A stretch of DNA of 64,000 nucleotides from Bacillus sp. F19. Lineage in GTDB: Bacteria; Bacillota; Bacilli; Bacillales; Bacillaceae. This document shows positions 37,241-46,281 of this stretch, piece after piece. The notes beneath the pieces are model-generated. The model saw only the letters and a list, made by a program, of their open reading frames with translations. It was not told the origin of the DNA and made no database searches. A program made the position numbers and the translations under genes. The DNA is taken from the NCBI GenBank assembly GCA_023823795.1, contig CP085710.1:1452001-1516000 (forward strand). The letters run 5' to 3'. The stretch's first letter is position 1. Each line of letters opens with the position of its first letter.

Positions 37241-38545
37241 ATGAAAATGTTAAATATGGGAAAGGGTATTTCTGCGGCATTAGCTTTATTGTTAATTCTT
37301 ACAGGGTGTAACTCTGAAACTAGTAGTGAACCTGAAGAGACTAGAGAACAAGAAGAAGTTGAAATCACTGTCTGGTCCATTTGGGACAATGAAGGATCAG
37401 GAGCACTGCTTTATGAGGCTGCAGAACAGTTCTCAGAGGAAAATCCTAACATCAATGTAACTGTACAGGGGCAAGGGGGATACGATGGTGTCGCAGAAAA
37501 GCTAAACAATGCATTAGTAACCAAAACTACTCCGACAATTGTCCAAATAGAAGAATCCTTAATCGCTAGATACGGTCCTGTTGCAGAAGATCTAACAAAG
37601 TATATGGATAAAGAAGTCACAGATAACTATATTGATGGGCTTTTACGTTCTAGTTATGAAGATGATACTTTAAAAGCAGTTCCGATGAATAGAAGTACAC
37701 CTATACTGTATGTAAATGTAGATTTGCTGAAAGAAGCTGGGTTGCCAGAGGAGGGTCCACAAACTTGGGAAGAACTAAAAACTTTTGCTGAAAAACTAAC
37801 AAACAAGGAAAAAGGAATCATTGGATTTGGCGGTCATTGGGATACGGATGCATGGTTTTGGGAATCTGCTCTGTATTCTTATGGCGGAGAAGTAGTGAAT
37901 GAAGATGGAAGCGAAGTGGCATTCAATAATGAAAAGGGCTATAAAATTGTAGAGTTGTTCCAAGATATGACTAAAAATGGTCAAATGCTTAGTGTATATG
38001 GAGCTCAGGGCAGTCAAAGCAGTATGATTGCTTCTCAGTTTTTAGAGGGAAAAGTCGGGATGATGCTCGATTCAATCGCTGCAATGGGCGGCCTATATAA
38101 AAACAATGAAAACAATATCGATATTCAAGCGGTTTATCAGCCTGTAGGTACGGAGCATTCAGTTGTGACAGGCGGAGCAAATATGATCATGATGAAAGAT
38201 AAAACTGAAGAAGAAAAACAGGCAGCAGGTGAATTTCTTGAATATTTAGCAAGTGATGAGTTTTCAGCTAAATTTGCTATTGAATCAGGTTATTTTCCGA
38301 CTACAAAATCTTCTTTAGAAACACCAGAAATGAAAAAAATCTATGAAGAAAATCCATCTTATAAAGTCGCTATTGATCAGCTCCAATATGCACACAAACG
38401 TCCTTGGCAAAAAAACTGGCGTGAAATGTACCAAGTAATTGTAGAAGAACTTGAAGTGGCGCTTGTAGATCTTGAAAGAGATCCGAAAGAGGTAATTGAT
38501 ACAGCAGCTAAAAAATCGCAAAAAATTATCGACGAAAATAAGTAA
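37241..38545 (+). CDS. ugpB: UgpB-like solute-binding lipoprotein
   Basis: This 434-residue family 1 extracellular binding protein has the lipobox LTGC (Cys23) and an acidic Glu-rich linker. Mature motifs include EITVWSIWDNEG and the hinge region PMNRSTPILYVN. AAAGGAG precedes the ATG. It is the receptor of the importer. Placement last in the transporter operon is unusual for CUT1 systems, where it often comes first. Specificity for G3P or its diesters is inferred from neighbours. Confidence 0.8.
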   Translation: MKMLNMGKGISAALALLLILTGCNSETSSEPEETREQEEVEITVWSIWDNEGSGALLYEAAEQFSEENPNINVTVQGQGGYDGVAEKLNNALVTKTTPTIVQIEESLIARYGPVAEDLTKYMDKEVTDNYIDGLLRSSYEDDTLKAVPMNRSTPILYVNVDLLKEAGLPEEGPQTWEELKTFAEKLTNKEKGIIGFGGHWDTDAWFWESALYSYGGEVVNEDGSEVAFNNEKGYKIVELFQDMTKNGQMLSVYGAQGSQSSMIASQFLEGKVGMMLDSIAAMGGLYKNNENNIDIQAVYQPVGTEHSVVTGGANMIMMKDKTEEEKQAAGEFLEYLASDEFSAKFAIESGYFPTTKSSLETPEMKKIYEENPSYKVAIDQLQYAHKRPWQKNWREMYQVIVEELEVALVDLERDPKEVIDTAAKKSQKIIDENK

Positions 38546-38555
38546 AGTGAATCTT

Positions 38556-38645
38556 CCATCAGTGGGGTTTTTCGACGTACAGGACGTACTAGTGCAGACG
38601 TTGCGACAGGACGTCGCCCTTCTAGTCTGCCTCATTCTCACTGAT
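38556..38645. repeat. Highly structured intergenic element after ugpB
   Basis: ATCAGTG and CACTGAT close a 90-base segment that contains nested stems such as GCGACAGGACGTCGC and repeated GACGT motifs. This type of element occurs between genes in related bacilli as I remember them. It could stabilise the upstream transcript or terminate it. Confidence 0.5.
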
Positions 38646-38762
38646 AATTAGATGAACCAATCGGGCATTTACTGGCAGCTGATCCCCCACCTATCTTCCT
38701 TGTTTACTCAGAATCTTGAGCTGGGGGTCTTACTTGCCCATTATGCGGGATAAAGCGGAATG

Positions 38763-38807
38763 AAGCTGTCCCGATGTATTCAGGAAGTGTTTTGGGACAG
38801 CTTTCTA
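38763..38807 (+). terminator. Hairpin ahead of the PHP gene
   Basis: AAGCTGTCCC pairs with GGGACAGCTT across a 21-nt loop, followed by TCTATT. It separates ugpB from the PHP genes, so these may have their own or read-through transcription. Confidence 0.6.
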
Positions 38808-38845
38808 TTAAAAATCATTTTAATTGGAGAGGGCAGGGAAGGAAA

Positions 38846-39802
38846 ATGAAAACAACTTTTATCAGCACAGGTAATTGGTATAAAGGAAATTTGCATGGTC
38901 ACTCTACTGTTTCAGATGGACGTTTAACTCCGGAGCAAGTAAGAGAGGAATACAAGAAAAAAGGATACAATTTTATTGTCCATTCCGAGCATGATATTTA
39001 TACAGACTTTCAGTTTGCTAATGAACCAGAGTTTATCACCATTCCGGGATTTGAGGCCAGTATCCCAACACCTGAGGACGATTACCGGATTTATCATTTA
39101 AACGTTTTTTTAGGGACAGACGAAATGATTGGACAGGCAACGATGCCATTGTTTAACCATTTAGAGAACACTCCTATCAAAGAGTGGGAAGGATTGCAAA
39201 CTGTTCAAGAATTTATTAATGAAATGAATAGCAGAGGATACATGGTGATGTTTAATCATCCCCACTGGTCAACTATTGAACTTGAAGACGTGATTGAGCT
39301 TGAGAATCTTTTTGGCATGGAAGTTTATAACCATTGTTCACAATGGCTGGAGAATATGGGCGAATCCGATATCTTGTGGGAGACGTTATTAAGAAGGGGT
39401 AAAAAGCTTTGGGGAACAGCAACTGATGATAATCACAATGGTTTTCCAGTTGATTCCGCCAAATGTGATTCTTTTGGTGGATGGATTGTGGTCAAGGCTG
39501 AAGAATTAACAAGAAATGCAATCATGGATGCTATTTCAAAAGGGAGTTTCTACGCCTCAACTGGACCAAGCATTTATGATTTCAAAGTTGAAAACAATGA
39601 GGTCATTTTTAAATGTTCACCAGTGCAAAGAATTTATCTAAATGGTGATTTGCGCCAATACCAAATTGAAATAAGTGAAACAGGTGAGGATACTCTTACC
39701 GAGCTTAGAAAAACGTTAAGAGGCGATGAGAGGTTTTTACGTATAGAGTGTATCGACCAATATGGAAAGAAAGCATACACAAATCCTATATATTTGGACT
39801 AA
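38846..39802 (+). CDS. PHP-domain metal-dependent hydrolase (CehA/McbA-like)
   Basis: This 318-residue protein opens with GNLHGHSTVSDGRLTPEQV and FIVHSEHDIYTDF, the first two metal-binding motifs of PHP phosphoesterases, and later has MFNHPHW and TDDNH motifs. PHP enzymes of this type hydrolyse phosphoesters or phosphodiesters in the cytoplasm. The ATG at 38846 has GGAAGG at proper spacing. It sits between the importer and a second PHP gene, which suggests it acts on the imported organophosphate. Confidence 0.75.
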   Translation: MKTTFISTGNWYKGNLHGHSTVSDGRLTPEQVREEYKKKGYNFIVHSEHDIYTDFQFANEPEFITIPGFEASIPTPEDDYRIYHLNVFLGTDEMIGQATMPLFNHLENTPIKEWEGLQTVQEFINEMNSRGYMVMFNHPHWSTIELEDVIELENLFGMEVYNHCSQWLENMGESDILWETLLRRGKKLWGTATDDNHNGFPVDSAKCDSFGGWIVVKAEELTRNAIMDAISKGSFYASTGPSIYDFKVENNEVIFKCSPVQRIYLNGDLRQYQIEISETGEDTLTELRKTLRGDERFLRIECIDQYGKKAYTNPIYLD

Positions 39803-39837
39803 TTATCTTGATTTAATAGATTGGAAGGCTGTATAAA

Positions 39838-40680
39838 ATGATTTTATCAAACTACCACTGCCATTGTAACTTATGTGATGGAAAAGGAACAATGGAAGAG
39901 TATGTGAAACGGGCAATTGAGCTAAATTTTGCAAGCTTCGGTTTTTCATGTCATGCACCTATGCCATTTGCATTTGATTGGTCCATGAAAAAGGAGGATC
40001 TATCTTTTTATATAAAGGAAGTAGATCGTTTAAAGAAGGAATATGGCTATTTAATGGAAATCTATCTTGGTCTGGAAATAGACTTCTTTAATGATAAAAC
40101 AGAAAATCGTATTGAATTATACAATAAACTTGGACTGGATTATTATATTGGTTCTATTCATTGTATTTATCATCCACGGGAAAAACAGTTTTTGTCCTTA
40201 GATTATAGCAAGGAGCTGTTTTCTTATATATTGACCGATATATTTAAGGGAGATATAAAAGCTTTTGTAAGGGAGTATTATCAGCAAATTCAAAATATGG
40301 TTACTCTACATGCACCTCCTATTATTGGTCATCTAGATTTAATAAAAAAGTTTAATAAAGGTAATGACTTTTTTGATGAATCGGAAGACTGGTATATGGA
40401 AGAAATCAAACAGGTTCTAAAAGTTATTAAAAGTAAACATGGTATAATTGAAATTAATACTGGAGGGATTTCAAGAGGCTATACTACTGATTACTATCCC
40501 TCTTTTCCTATTCTTAAGGAATGTAACCGTTTAGAGATTCCTATTACAATTAATTCAGACGCACATTCAGTTGAAAACCTAGACTTTCATTTGAGAGAAG
40601 CTGAGTTAGTGGCTAAGGAAGCAGGGTACGAAAAGAAATATGTGCTTCTAAATAAAGAATGGAAGAGTGTCGAGATATAA
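39838..40680 (+). CDS. PHP-domain phosphatase, histidinol-phosphatase (HisK/HisJ)-like
   Basis: This 280-residue protein has the PHP motifs NYHCHCNLCDGKGTMEEYV, SCHAPMP, GSIHCIY, GHLDLIKKF and NSDAH in the order of HisJ/HisK-type histidinol-phosphate phosphatases. No his genes are nearby, and the gene is in an organophosphate cluster, so phosphomonoester hydrolysis (for example glycerol phosphate) is a reasonable alternative role. Confidence 0.75.
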   Translation: MILSNYHCHCNLCDGKGTMEEYVKRAIELNFASFGFSCHAPMPFAFDWSMKKEDLSFYIKEVDRLKKEYGYLMEIYLGLEIDFFNDKTENRIELYNKLGLDYYIGSIHCIYHPREKQFLSLDYSKELFSYILTDIFKGDIKAFVREYYQQIQNMVTLHAPPIIGHLDLIKKFNKGNDFFDESEDWYMEEIKQVLKVIKSKHGIIEINTGGISRGYTTDYYPSFPILKECNRLEIPITINSDAHSVENLDFHLREAELVAKEAGYEKKYVLLNKEWKSVEI

Positions 40681-40725
40681 TCTCGTAAAAGCCTACAATA
40701 ATCATGATTGAAGAGGAATAAAACA

Positions 40726-41505
40726 ATGCTATCTGTAGAAAGACATCAAATTATTTTGAATCACCTTAATCTTCATGGGAAAATCACTATTCATGAATTG
40801 CTTGACCAATTGAAGGTGTCAAAACAAACAATTCGCCGAGATTTGGAGCATTTGGAGCAGCAAGGGAAGTTAACAAAGGTCCATGGAGGAGCTGTAAAAA
40901 AAGTAATATCAGAAAAGTATGAGCCTTCTTTTAATGAAAGAATCAACGTCAACATTGAAGAAAAGAAAAAAATTGGTGCTCGGGCAGCTGAAATGATTCA
41001 AGATGGAGATGTGGTTGCGTTTGGAATAGGAACAACTACATTACAAGTAGCAAATAACATCCGTAACAAAAAGAATCTAACTATATTATTGAGCTGTGTA
41101 AGAACGTTAAACTCTTTAATAGAATTAAAACGGGCCGGCATTTTCACAGGTAAAATAATTTTCCTTGCTGGAGAGATCAACACCGATTTAATGGCTGGCT
41201 TAGGATCATTAACACTACAAAATATGCATCAATTTCAGATTGATAAAGCCTTTATTGGAGGAAATGGAATAACATTGGAGCATGGGCTCAGTACGTATGA
41301 TATCGAGGATGGAAATTTTTTAAAAAAGTTAATTTCCATTTCTAAAGAAGTGACGCTTGTTATCGATCACTCAAAAAGAGGAATCAGTTCATTATATCAT
41401 TTTGCAAAAATTGAGCAGATCCAAAATGTCATTAGTACCGCAGATGTACCTGAAGATTGGAAGGAAGTACTTCAAGATAAAAACATTCAATGGATTAAAG
41501 TGTAA
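40726..41505 (+). CDS. DeoR/GlpR-family transcriptional regulator
   Basis: This 259-residue regulator has the DeoR N-terminal winged helix (MLSVERHQIILNHLNLHGKI, then TIRRDLEHLEQQGKL and HGGA) and the DeoRC effector domain (residues about 75-235) that senses a phosphorylated metabolite. GlpR-like members respond to glycerol-3-phosphate, which fits the cluster. ATG 40726 follows GAAGAGGA. It probably controls the upstream transporter and PHP genes. Confidence 0.85.
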   Translation: MLSVERHQIILNHLNLHGKITIHELLDQLKVSKQTIRRDLEHLEQQGKLTKVHGGAVKKVISEKYEPSFNERINVNIEEKKKIGARAAEMIQDGDVVAFGIGTTTLQVANNIRNKKNLTILLSCVRTLNSLIELKRAGIFTGKIIFLAGEINTDLMAGLGSLTLQNMHQFQIDKAFIGGNGITLEHGLSTYDIEDGNFLKKLISISKEVTLVIDHSKRGISSLYHFAKIEQIQNVISTADVPEDWKEVLQDKNIQWIKV

Positions 41506-41922
41506 CTTACAAGTATGGTTATTTATAAAATTAGATAAAAAAATAGAAGTTTTATTAGTTGAACAAACAGAACCGAATACAAGACTGTTCCTAATTCTTG
41601 GAAAAAGGATTGGACTTTTTTTGATATGTATTGTCACAAAATATGAATTCTCTCAAATGATTAGCTATAAACGCTATACAGAGCATAAATCACAACAACA
41701 ATCAGAGAAAAAAAGATTATTAGAGTTCATCCAGGATCCATACGGCATGGACCGATATCACCAGCGAGACCATTAATAAAGCGTTTAATTTTCACAGCTA
41801 ATTCTATTGATTATGCAAGAACCAACTTGAAAGAGTATAAACCAAGAATTATTTTCCCTACCCCAACTACCCCAACTTGGTCTAGGTGATAACAAAGTTA
41901 AAGAATAAGTAATATGTGGCAC

Positions 41923-42423
41923 TTAGATTAACATATTCATTAATTTAAAGATCATGGCTGTCAATAGACAGTCTTTTTCTTTTGGTCCATACTTCTCTGG
42001 GCGTCCACCTAGACGCCCACGCGCTTTTGCAGCTGCTCGTCCTGCAACCGAGCGTTCCTCGATCAGGTTACGTTCAAATTCTGCAAACGCTGCGAATAAG
42101 TGAAACATCAATTGCCCCGTTGCATTGCTTTTGTCCATTGTTAGGTTTTCTTGCAAACTATGAAAGCCAACACCTCGTTCATTTAAGCTGTTCACAATTT
42201 GAATCAAATCTTGCATGTTACGTCCTAGTCGGTCCAATCGCCAAACGACAATTGTATCGCCTTCACGTGCATACTGAAGTGCTTCCTCTAAACCGGGACG
42301 TTGTTTTTTTGTCCCACTCATCTTATCGTGATAAATTTTCGTACAACCATGTTGCGTTAGCGCATCTGTTTGCAAATCTAAATTTTGCAATCCTGTCGAC
42401 ACACGTGCATATCCAATTAACAC
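41923..42423 (-). CDS. Serine resolvase/invertase with altered C-terminus
   Basis: This 166-residue protein has the complete catalytic domain of Tn3-type serine recombinases: nucleophile Ser in YARVSTGLQ, then WRLDRLGR and the E-helix FAEFERNLIEER. After GRPEKYGPKEKD the usual helix-turn-helix is replaced by an unrelated 15-residue tail and stop. DNA binding is therefore doubtful and it may be a pseudogene. An HTH piece of another resolvase lies at 59.8 kb. Between 41,506 and 41,922 no gene is supported. Confidence 0.75.
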   Translation of the reverse strand: MLIGYARVSTGLQNLDLQTDALTQHGCTKIYHDKMSGTKKQRPGLEEALQYAREGDTIVVWRLDRLGRNMQDLIQIVNSLNERGVGFHSLQENLTMDKSNATGQLMFHLFAAFAEFERNLIEERSVAGRAAAKARGRLGGRPEKYGPKEKDCLLTAMIFKLMNMLI

Positions 42424-42728
42424 TCTTTCTAATTTTTACTCTAATTTGATTGTAACATAAGATAAAAATAAAAAGGTTATTGAACATAGAATAGTGAACA
42501 GGGTTTTATTACACTTAAGACAATAAAAAAGCCCCTTTCAAATCAAAAAGAAGCGTGTTCAGAAAAGGACGAGTTTTGGAACAAATAAAAACTTATTTAT
42601 GAGTGTGTGCTTTTTTAATTTTGTTCAGCAATCGGGCCATTATATTGAATAAGAAGGGATGGGTAAAATCACTGGTTTATAAGGAAAAATTCCTAAGACC
42701 ATTTTAAGTTGATTAATTTTTTGAAAAA

Positions 42729-42767
42729 TTAACACAGTATTAATCTATCTTTTACATATAAAGTTTA
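42729..42767 (+). promoter_or_regulatory. PhoP-box repeats upstream of phoD copy 2
   Basis: TTAACA, TTAATC and TTTACA occur with exactly five bases between each (42,729, 42,740 and 42,751), followed in phase by AGTTTA. This is the 11-bp direct-repeat array expected for PhoP binding, about 105 bases before the chosen start. Confidence 0.6.
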
Positions 42768-42872
42768 TTATTGGTCCAGAACGAAATTAATACAGGATAG
42801 GGGGAATTTCGACACTGGTGATTTGTAACAGAAATGTTTGAATATATGATTGTTAAGGGAGAGAACAACAGG

Positions 42873-44522
42873 ATGGATAAGGAAAAAGAAATAAAAGAAT
42901 TAATCAGCTCGTTGCATATCGAGAAATCAAAGCTTGAAAAGATGGACCGGCGTTATTTTCTTCAGGCTAGTAGTAAGGTTGCAGCACTCACAGTTGGCTT
43001 GACTATTGCTAATTCGTTATTTGGTAATAGCACTCAAGCGGCAGAACCGGAGTTTAACTCGTATCCGTTTACCCTTGGAGTTGCATCCGGGGATCCATTG
43101 CCAGATGGAGTGGTACTTTGGACTAGAATTGCACCCGATCCGCTGAATGGGGGTGGAATGAAAGCATATGATGTCCCCGTAAGATGGGAGGTTTCTGCTG
43201 ACGAAGGATTCCGCCAAATCGTAAAGCATGGAGTAGAGTTTGCAAGACACCAGTTGGGACATTCGGTGCATGTTGAAGTCGAAGGTCTAGATCCAAATTC
43301 GATTTATTACTATCGCTTTAAAGTCGGATCGGATATGAGCCCTGTAGGTCGTACAAAAACATTACCTGCCTTTAATACCGATGTTTCCAGGATGACGTTT
43401 GCCTTTGCATCTTGTCAGAACTGGCAAATTGGATATTATACCGCCTTTAAACATATGGCACAGGAAGATCTCGATTTGGTCATCCATCTTGGCGACTACA
43501 TTTATGAGGGTGGGATCAGTAATGATGGTGTTCGTCCGCATAACAGTGACGAGATTAGAACACTAGAAGATTATCGGAACCGATACGCCCTTTACAAAAG
43601 TGATACGAATTTGCAGGCAGCCCATGCAGCATTTCCTTGGGTAGTCACAATGGATGACCATGAAGTGGATAATAACTTTGCCGGTCTGATTCCAAGTACT
43701 TATGAACCAGTGGAGCAGTTTATAAAGCGGCGTGCAGATGCCTACCAAGCCTATTATGAACATATGCCCCTGAGGCGTTCATCCTTGCCAGATGGAGAGG
43801 GGATGCAATTATATAGAAGGCTTGCTGTTGGTCATTTAGTCGATTTTCATGTTCTTGATACTCGCCAATATCGAGATGATCAAGCAAATGGAGACGGTAG
43901 AGATGAACCAAATGCTGAATCAATGGATCCGAACCGTTCCCTTACTGGGGACGAACAGGAGAGATGGATCCTTGATGGTCTTAGTCAGTCAAAAACTCGC
44001 TGGCATGTTCTTGCTCAACAGGTATTTTTTGCAGAGAGGGACTTCAAGGATGGGGAAGGCGAGGAAGTTAGTATGGATGCATGGGATGGATATTCCGCAA
44101 ATCGCGAACGTATACTAAACTTCATTAAAGACAATGGGATTTCCAATTTTGTTGTGCTGACTGGTGATGTGCACAACAGCTGGGCGAATGAAATCAAAAG
44201 TGATTTCAAGGATCAGAACTCAGCAAATCTAGGAGTTGAGTTTGTCGGAACGTCGATTTCTTCAGGAGGAGACGGCTCAGATATTAACAATACAACTCCG
44301 GTGATCCTTGCTGAGAATCCGCATATTAAATTTTTTAACAATTACCGCGGTTATGTACGTTGCACGGTAACTCCTGAAACTTGGACTACTGATTACCGAG
44401 TTGTACCCTATGTTAGACGTCCTGATGCACCGATTGCAACACGGGCAACGTTTATCGTGGAAAATGGAAAGAACGAATTGAAGAAGATTTATGATGTACC
44501 TCTCACTGTTACATCTCAATAA
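42873..44522 (+). CDS. phoD: Tat-exported PhoD-like phosphodiesterase/alkaline phosphatase (copy 2)
   Basis: This 549-residue paralogue of the 32.3-kb gene has a twin-arginine region (DRRYFLQ, residues about 25-31) and the same metal motifs: ASCQN, IHLGDYIYEGG, DDHEVDNNF, TRQYRDD and TGDVHNSWANE. The ATG at 42873, preceded by AAGGGAGAG, gives an N-terminus aligned with copy 1. An upstream ATG at 42834 would add 13 residues. PhoP-box repeats lie upstream. Its 3' 250 bp are duplicated at 63.2 kb. Confidence 0.9.
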   Translation: MDKEKEIKELISSLHIEKSKLEKMDRRYFLQASSKVAALTVGLTIANSLFGNSTQAAEPEFNSYPFTLGVASGDPLPDGVVLWTRIAPDPLNGGGMKAYDVPVRWEVSADEGFRQIVKHGVEFARHQLGHSVHVEVEGLDPNSIYYYRFKVGSDMSPVGRTKTLPAFNTDVSRMTFAFASCQNWQIGYYTAFKHMAQEDLDLVIHLGDYIYEGGISNDGVRPHNSDEIRTLEDYRNRYALYKSDTNLQAAHAAFPWVVTMDDHEVDNNFAGLIPSTYEPVEQFIKRRADAYQAYYEHMPLRRSSLPDGEGMQLYRRLAVGHLVDFHVLDTRQYRDDQANGDGRDEPNAESMDPNRSLTGDEQERWILDGLSQSKTRWHVLAQQVFFAERDFKDGEGEEVSMDAWDGYSANRERILNFIKDNGISNFVVLTGDVHNSWANEIKSDFKDQNSANLGVEFVGTSISSGGDGSDINNTTPVILAENPHIKFFNNYRGYVRCTVTPETWTTDYRVVPYVRRPDAPIATRATFIVENGKNELKKIYDVPLTVTSQ

Positions 44523-44553
44523 GGGGTACCACCAGGGTGTACCCTATTGATAA
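44523..44553. repeat. Fused transposon tips after phoD
   Basis: Directly after the stop, GGGGTACCACCA is followed by GGGTGTACCCT; with flanking CAATA/TATTG the whole is a dyad. It may serve as terminator and looks like two transposon tips joined. The same block is repeated at 63.4 kb. Confidence 0.5.
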
Positions 44554-44673
44554 AAAGTACAGTATTGATTTTTAAGGATTTAAAACTTATCAAATACACC
44601 TATCAAAATTATATAATGGGATATTTTTGAAGTGTGGCCCTTGAAACCCTAAATCGTTTCCGTACCCCTTTAA

Positions 44674-44809
44674 CAAGAGAAAAGAGCAAATCGAGGATCT
44701 CTTCTCACCATACCCAGAGACCATTTTTCACGACGATCCGGCTAAATGGGCAGAATTACTTGCAGCCAATTGGGGACTTGTTAAAGAACGCGAACTCGAA
44801 TTCGCATAA
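44674..44809 (+). pseudogene. C-terminal gene remnant in the repeat
   Basis: A frame without start reads EQIEDLFSPYPETIFHDDPA and continues KWAELLAANWGLVKERELEFA to a stop, followed by a good terminator stem at 44,810-44,845 (AAAACCA / TGGTTTT). The sequence is protein-like, but I do not recognise it. The identical remnant occurs in the second copy (63,589-63,724). A further hairpin AAAAGCGTATGT/ACATACGCTTTT lies at 44,977-45,005. Confidence 0.45.
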
Positions 44810-45125
44810 AAACCATTGGAAAATAACCAGTGGTTTTTATTATATATTTTAAAGATCTCCAAACATCCGTTTCCAAATGCTTTTCTTTTCGATTTTATCT
44901 GGCTGTCTTTCTAAGCTTTGTATGTAATCTACATTTTTCGTTACTATTATCTCCCAACAAAACGATCGAAATAGATAAAAGCGTATGTATCAAACATACG
45001 CTTTTACCTTTGAGGTGACAATATGGGTGGGAGGCACCAGAGATACTTGCGTTCTCTTACTATAAAATATTCCTTAAAACTAAAAAGGTTTGGACAGCTA
45101 TTGAGAAAAAAGTGGATATGGGGTC

Positions 45126-45391
45126 TGTGTAGCAACCGAACCAAATCTTACGTTAAGTATTAGCGGACATTGATTTCCGGCATTATTGCGTATGTTAGTG
45201 GACATAAACTACTAATTTTTATATATTTGATGTCCGCTAATATCATTTTAGAGGACATTCTGAAATCAAAAACGAGGAAAGTACAATCTAAAATCACCTT
45301 TGTAACCGAAAAATCTATATAATTTTAGTCATTTTCACCGTTTCTAATGTCCGCTAATGCTTATTGCGTGATTTGGTTCCATTGCTACACA
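45126..45391. mobile_element. 266-bp miniature element with long inverted repeats and internal repeats
   Basis: Both ends begin TGTGTAGCAA and share GAACCAAATC and TTAGCGGACATT over about 46 bp of imperfect inverted repeat. Five copies of TTAGYGGACAT or its complement are spread inside. There is no gene. This resembles a MITE derived from an element with multiple transposase-binding sites per end. Confidence 0.6.
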
Positions 45392-45406
45392 AGGGCCTTA
45401 TACAAG

Positions 45407-45432
45407 AAAAAGGACCAGGTGTGGTCCTTTTT
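45407..45432 (+). terminator. Strong orphan terminator
   Basis: AAAAAGGACCA / TGGTCCTTTTT with a 4-nt loop, followed by more Ts. Confidence 0.75.
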
Positions 45433-45495
45433 TTACGTAACAAACAAAATCCCTTAACTATTAAACCTTGCCGCTCCCTAGTTCTAGTTATAGTA

Positions 45496-45634
45496 GGGGT
45501 ACCGCCACATGCCCATCAAGCTAATATTTTGGAGTAACCCAAAACGAAAATTTTATCTCTCCACAGTTGTCTATGAGGATTCAGCTCATTTTTTCGTTTT
45601 GGGGAACAATGAATTTCTTAACTTGATGGCAATG
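45496..45634. mobile_element. 127-bp IS231-derived mini element at a Tn4430-type tip
   Basis: GGGGTACCGCCA is followed by CATGCCCATCAAGCTAA; the other end at 45,634 has reverse complement CATTGCCATCAAGTTAA. These are IS231-type ends. Inside, CCAAAACGAAAA and TTTTCGTTTTGG form another inverted pair. No gene fits. The right flank keeps CACCAGCATTAGCG, like the inner part of a Tn4430-type repeat. 45,635-45,782 shows nothing else. Confidence 0.6.
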
Positions 45635-45782
45635 CCTTGTCACCAGCATTAGCGAATAAAATATTGTTTGTCATTTTGTTTTCCACCAATTAATTAATAT
45701 TAATGTTAATGTTTATATTCATATTATAATCAGAGGTTCACTAAAAGGGAGCGTGGCTTTAGAACTGTCTTTTAATAATAAA

Positions 45783-45806
45783 AAACCACCTATAATAGAT
45801 GGTTTT
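45783..45806 (-). terminator. Terminator of the 93-aa Cys-rich gene
   Basis: AAACCACCTA / TAGATGGTTT stem with a T-run on the minus strand. Confidence 0.75.
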
Positions 45807-45823
45807 AAGCTTGAAATACTTTT

Positions 45824-46105
45824 TTATCTAAATCTTCTATAACCATAACCTTGGTATGAAGTTGGACATGAATCTTTGCATGTAATTTCACATTTTTTAG
45901 TGTCACATGTTCCACCACTAGGACCGCATTTCTTAGAAATGGTTTGACCATTATCACATATGCAAGAAACACCTGTACAACTTGTATATGGATCTTTATA
46001 AACCGACCATCCGGGCTGCTGTTGTTGAGGAAAATAACCATGATGCTGATAACCATGATGCTGACAACCACATTGCTGATGAGGGTTAAAACCGTATTGA
46101 TACAT
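45824..46105 (-). CDS. Small Cys/His/Gln-rich protein, possible spore-coat protein
   Basis: This 93-residue protein has ten cysteines, a duplicated QHHGY motif (residues about 15-24), a QQQQP run and a C-terminal YQGYGYRRFR tail. The composition resembles Bacillus coat or crust proteins. AAGGAGAATG precedes the ATG. It has no signal peptide. A second Cys/Tyr/Pro-rich gene follows upstream, so they may form a spore-surface pair; this is inference from composition. Confidence 0.55.
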   Translation of the reverse strand: MYQYGFNPHQQCGCQHHGYQHHGYFPQQQQPGWSVYKDPYTSCTGVSCICDNGQTISKKCGPSGGTCDTKKCEITCKDSCPTSYQGYGYRRFR

Positions 46106-46243
46106 TTATCATTCTCCTTTTTACTTGTTACTTTGATATATGTACAACCCAGACAATCTGTGGCTTGTCATGATAAAAATGGACAAAAAAAATAAGGGTT
46201 AGATCCCCTTATTCAAAAGTGTATTCAACTGTCTGTTCTTCAG

Positions 46244-46281
46244 GGGGTCCAGACAGCAAAACGCGGATTTACAACGTTAAG
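46244..46281 (+). repeat. Solo Tn3-type 38-bp terminal repeat
   Basis: Starts GGGGTCCAGACAGCAAAACG and ends ACAACGTTAAG, exactly 38 bp. It combines the outer half of the 17.0-kb repeat with the inner half of the 48.1-kb repeat. Confidence 0.65.

Larger units (their letters stand above)
44267..45085 (+). repeat. Large direct repeat, copy 1 (with phoD 3' end)
   Basis: This segment matches 63,182-64,000 at about 99% with a few substitutions and one 2-bp indel. It covers the last 84 or so codons of phoD and about 560 bases downstream, and it continues beyond the window on the other copy. Confidence 0.92.

Noticed and set aside
41521-41776. Reading frame after deoR
   Set aside because: The deoR-overlapping frame is a shadow. 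The tail YKRYTEHKSQQQSEKKRLLE might be a remnant, but there is no start or family match.
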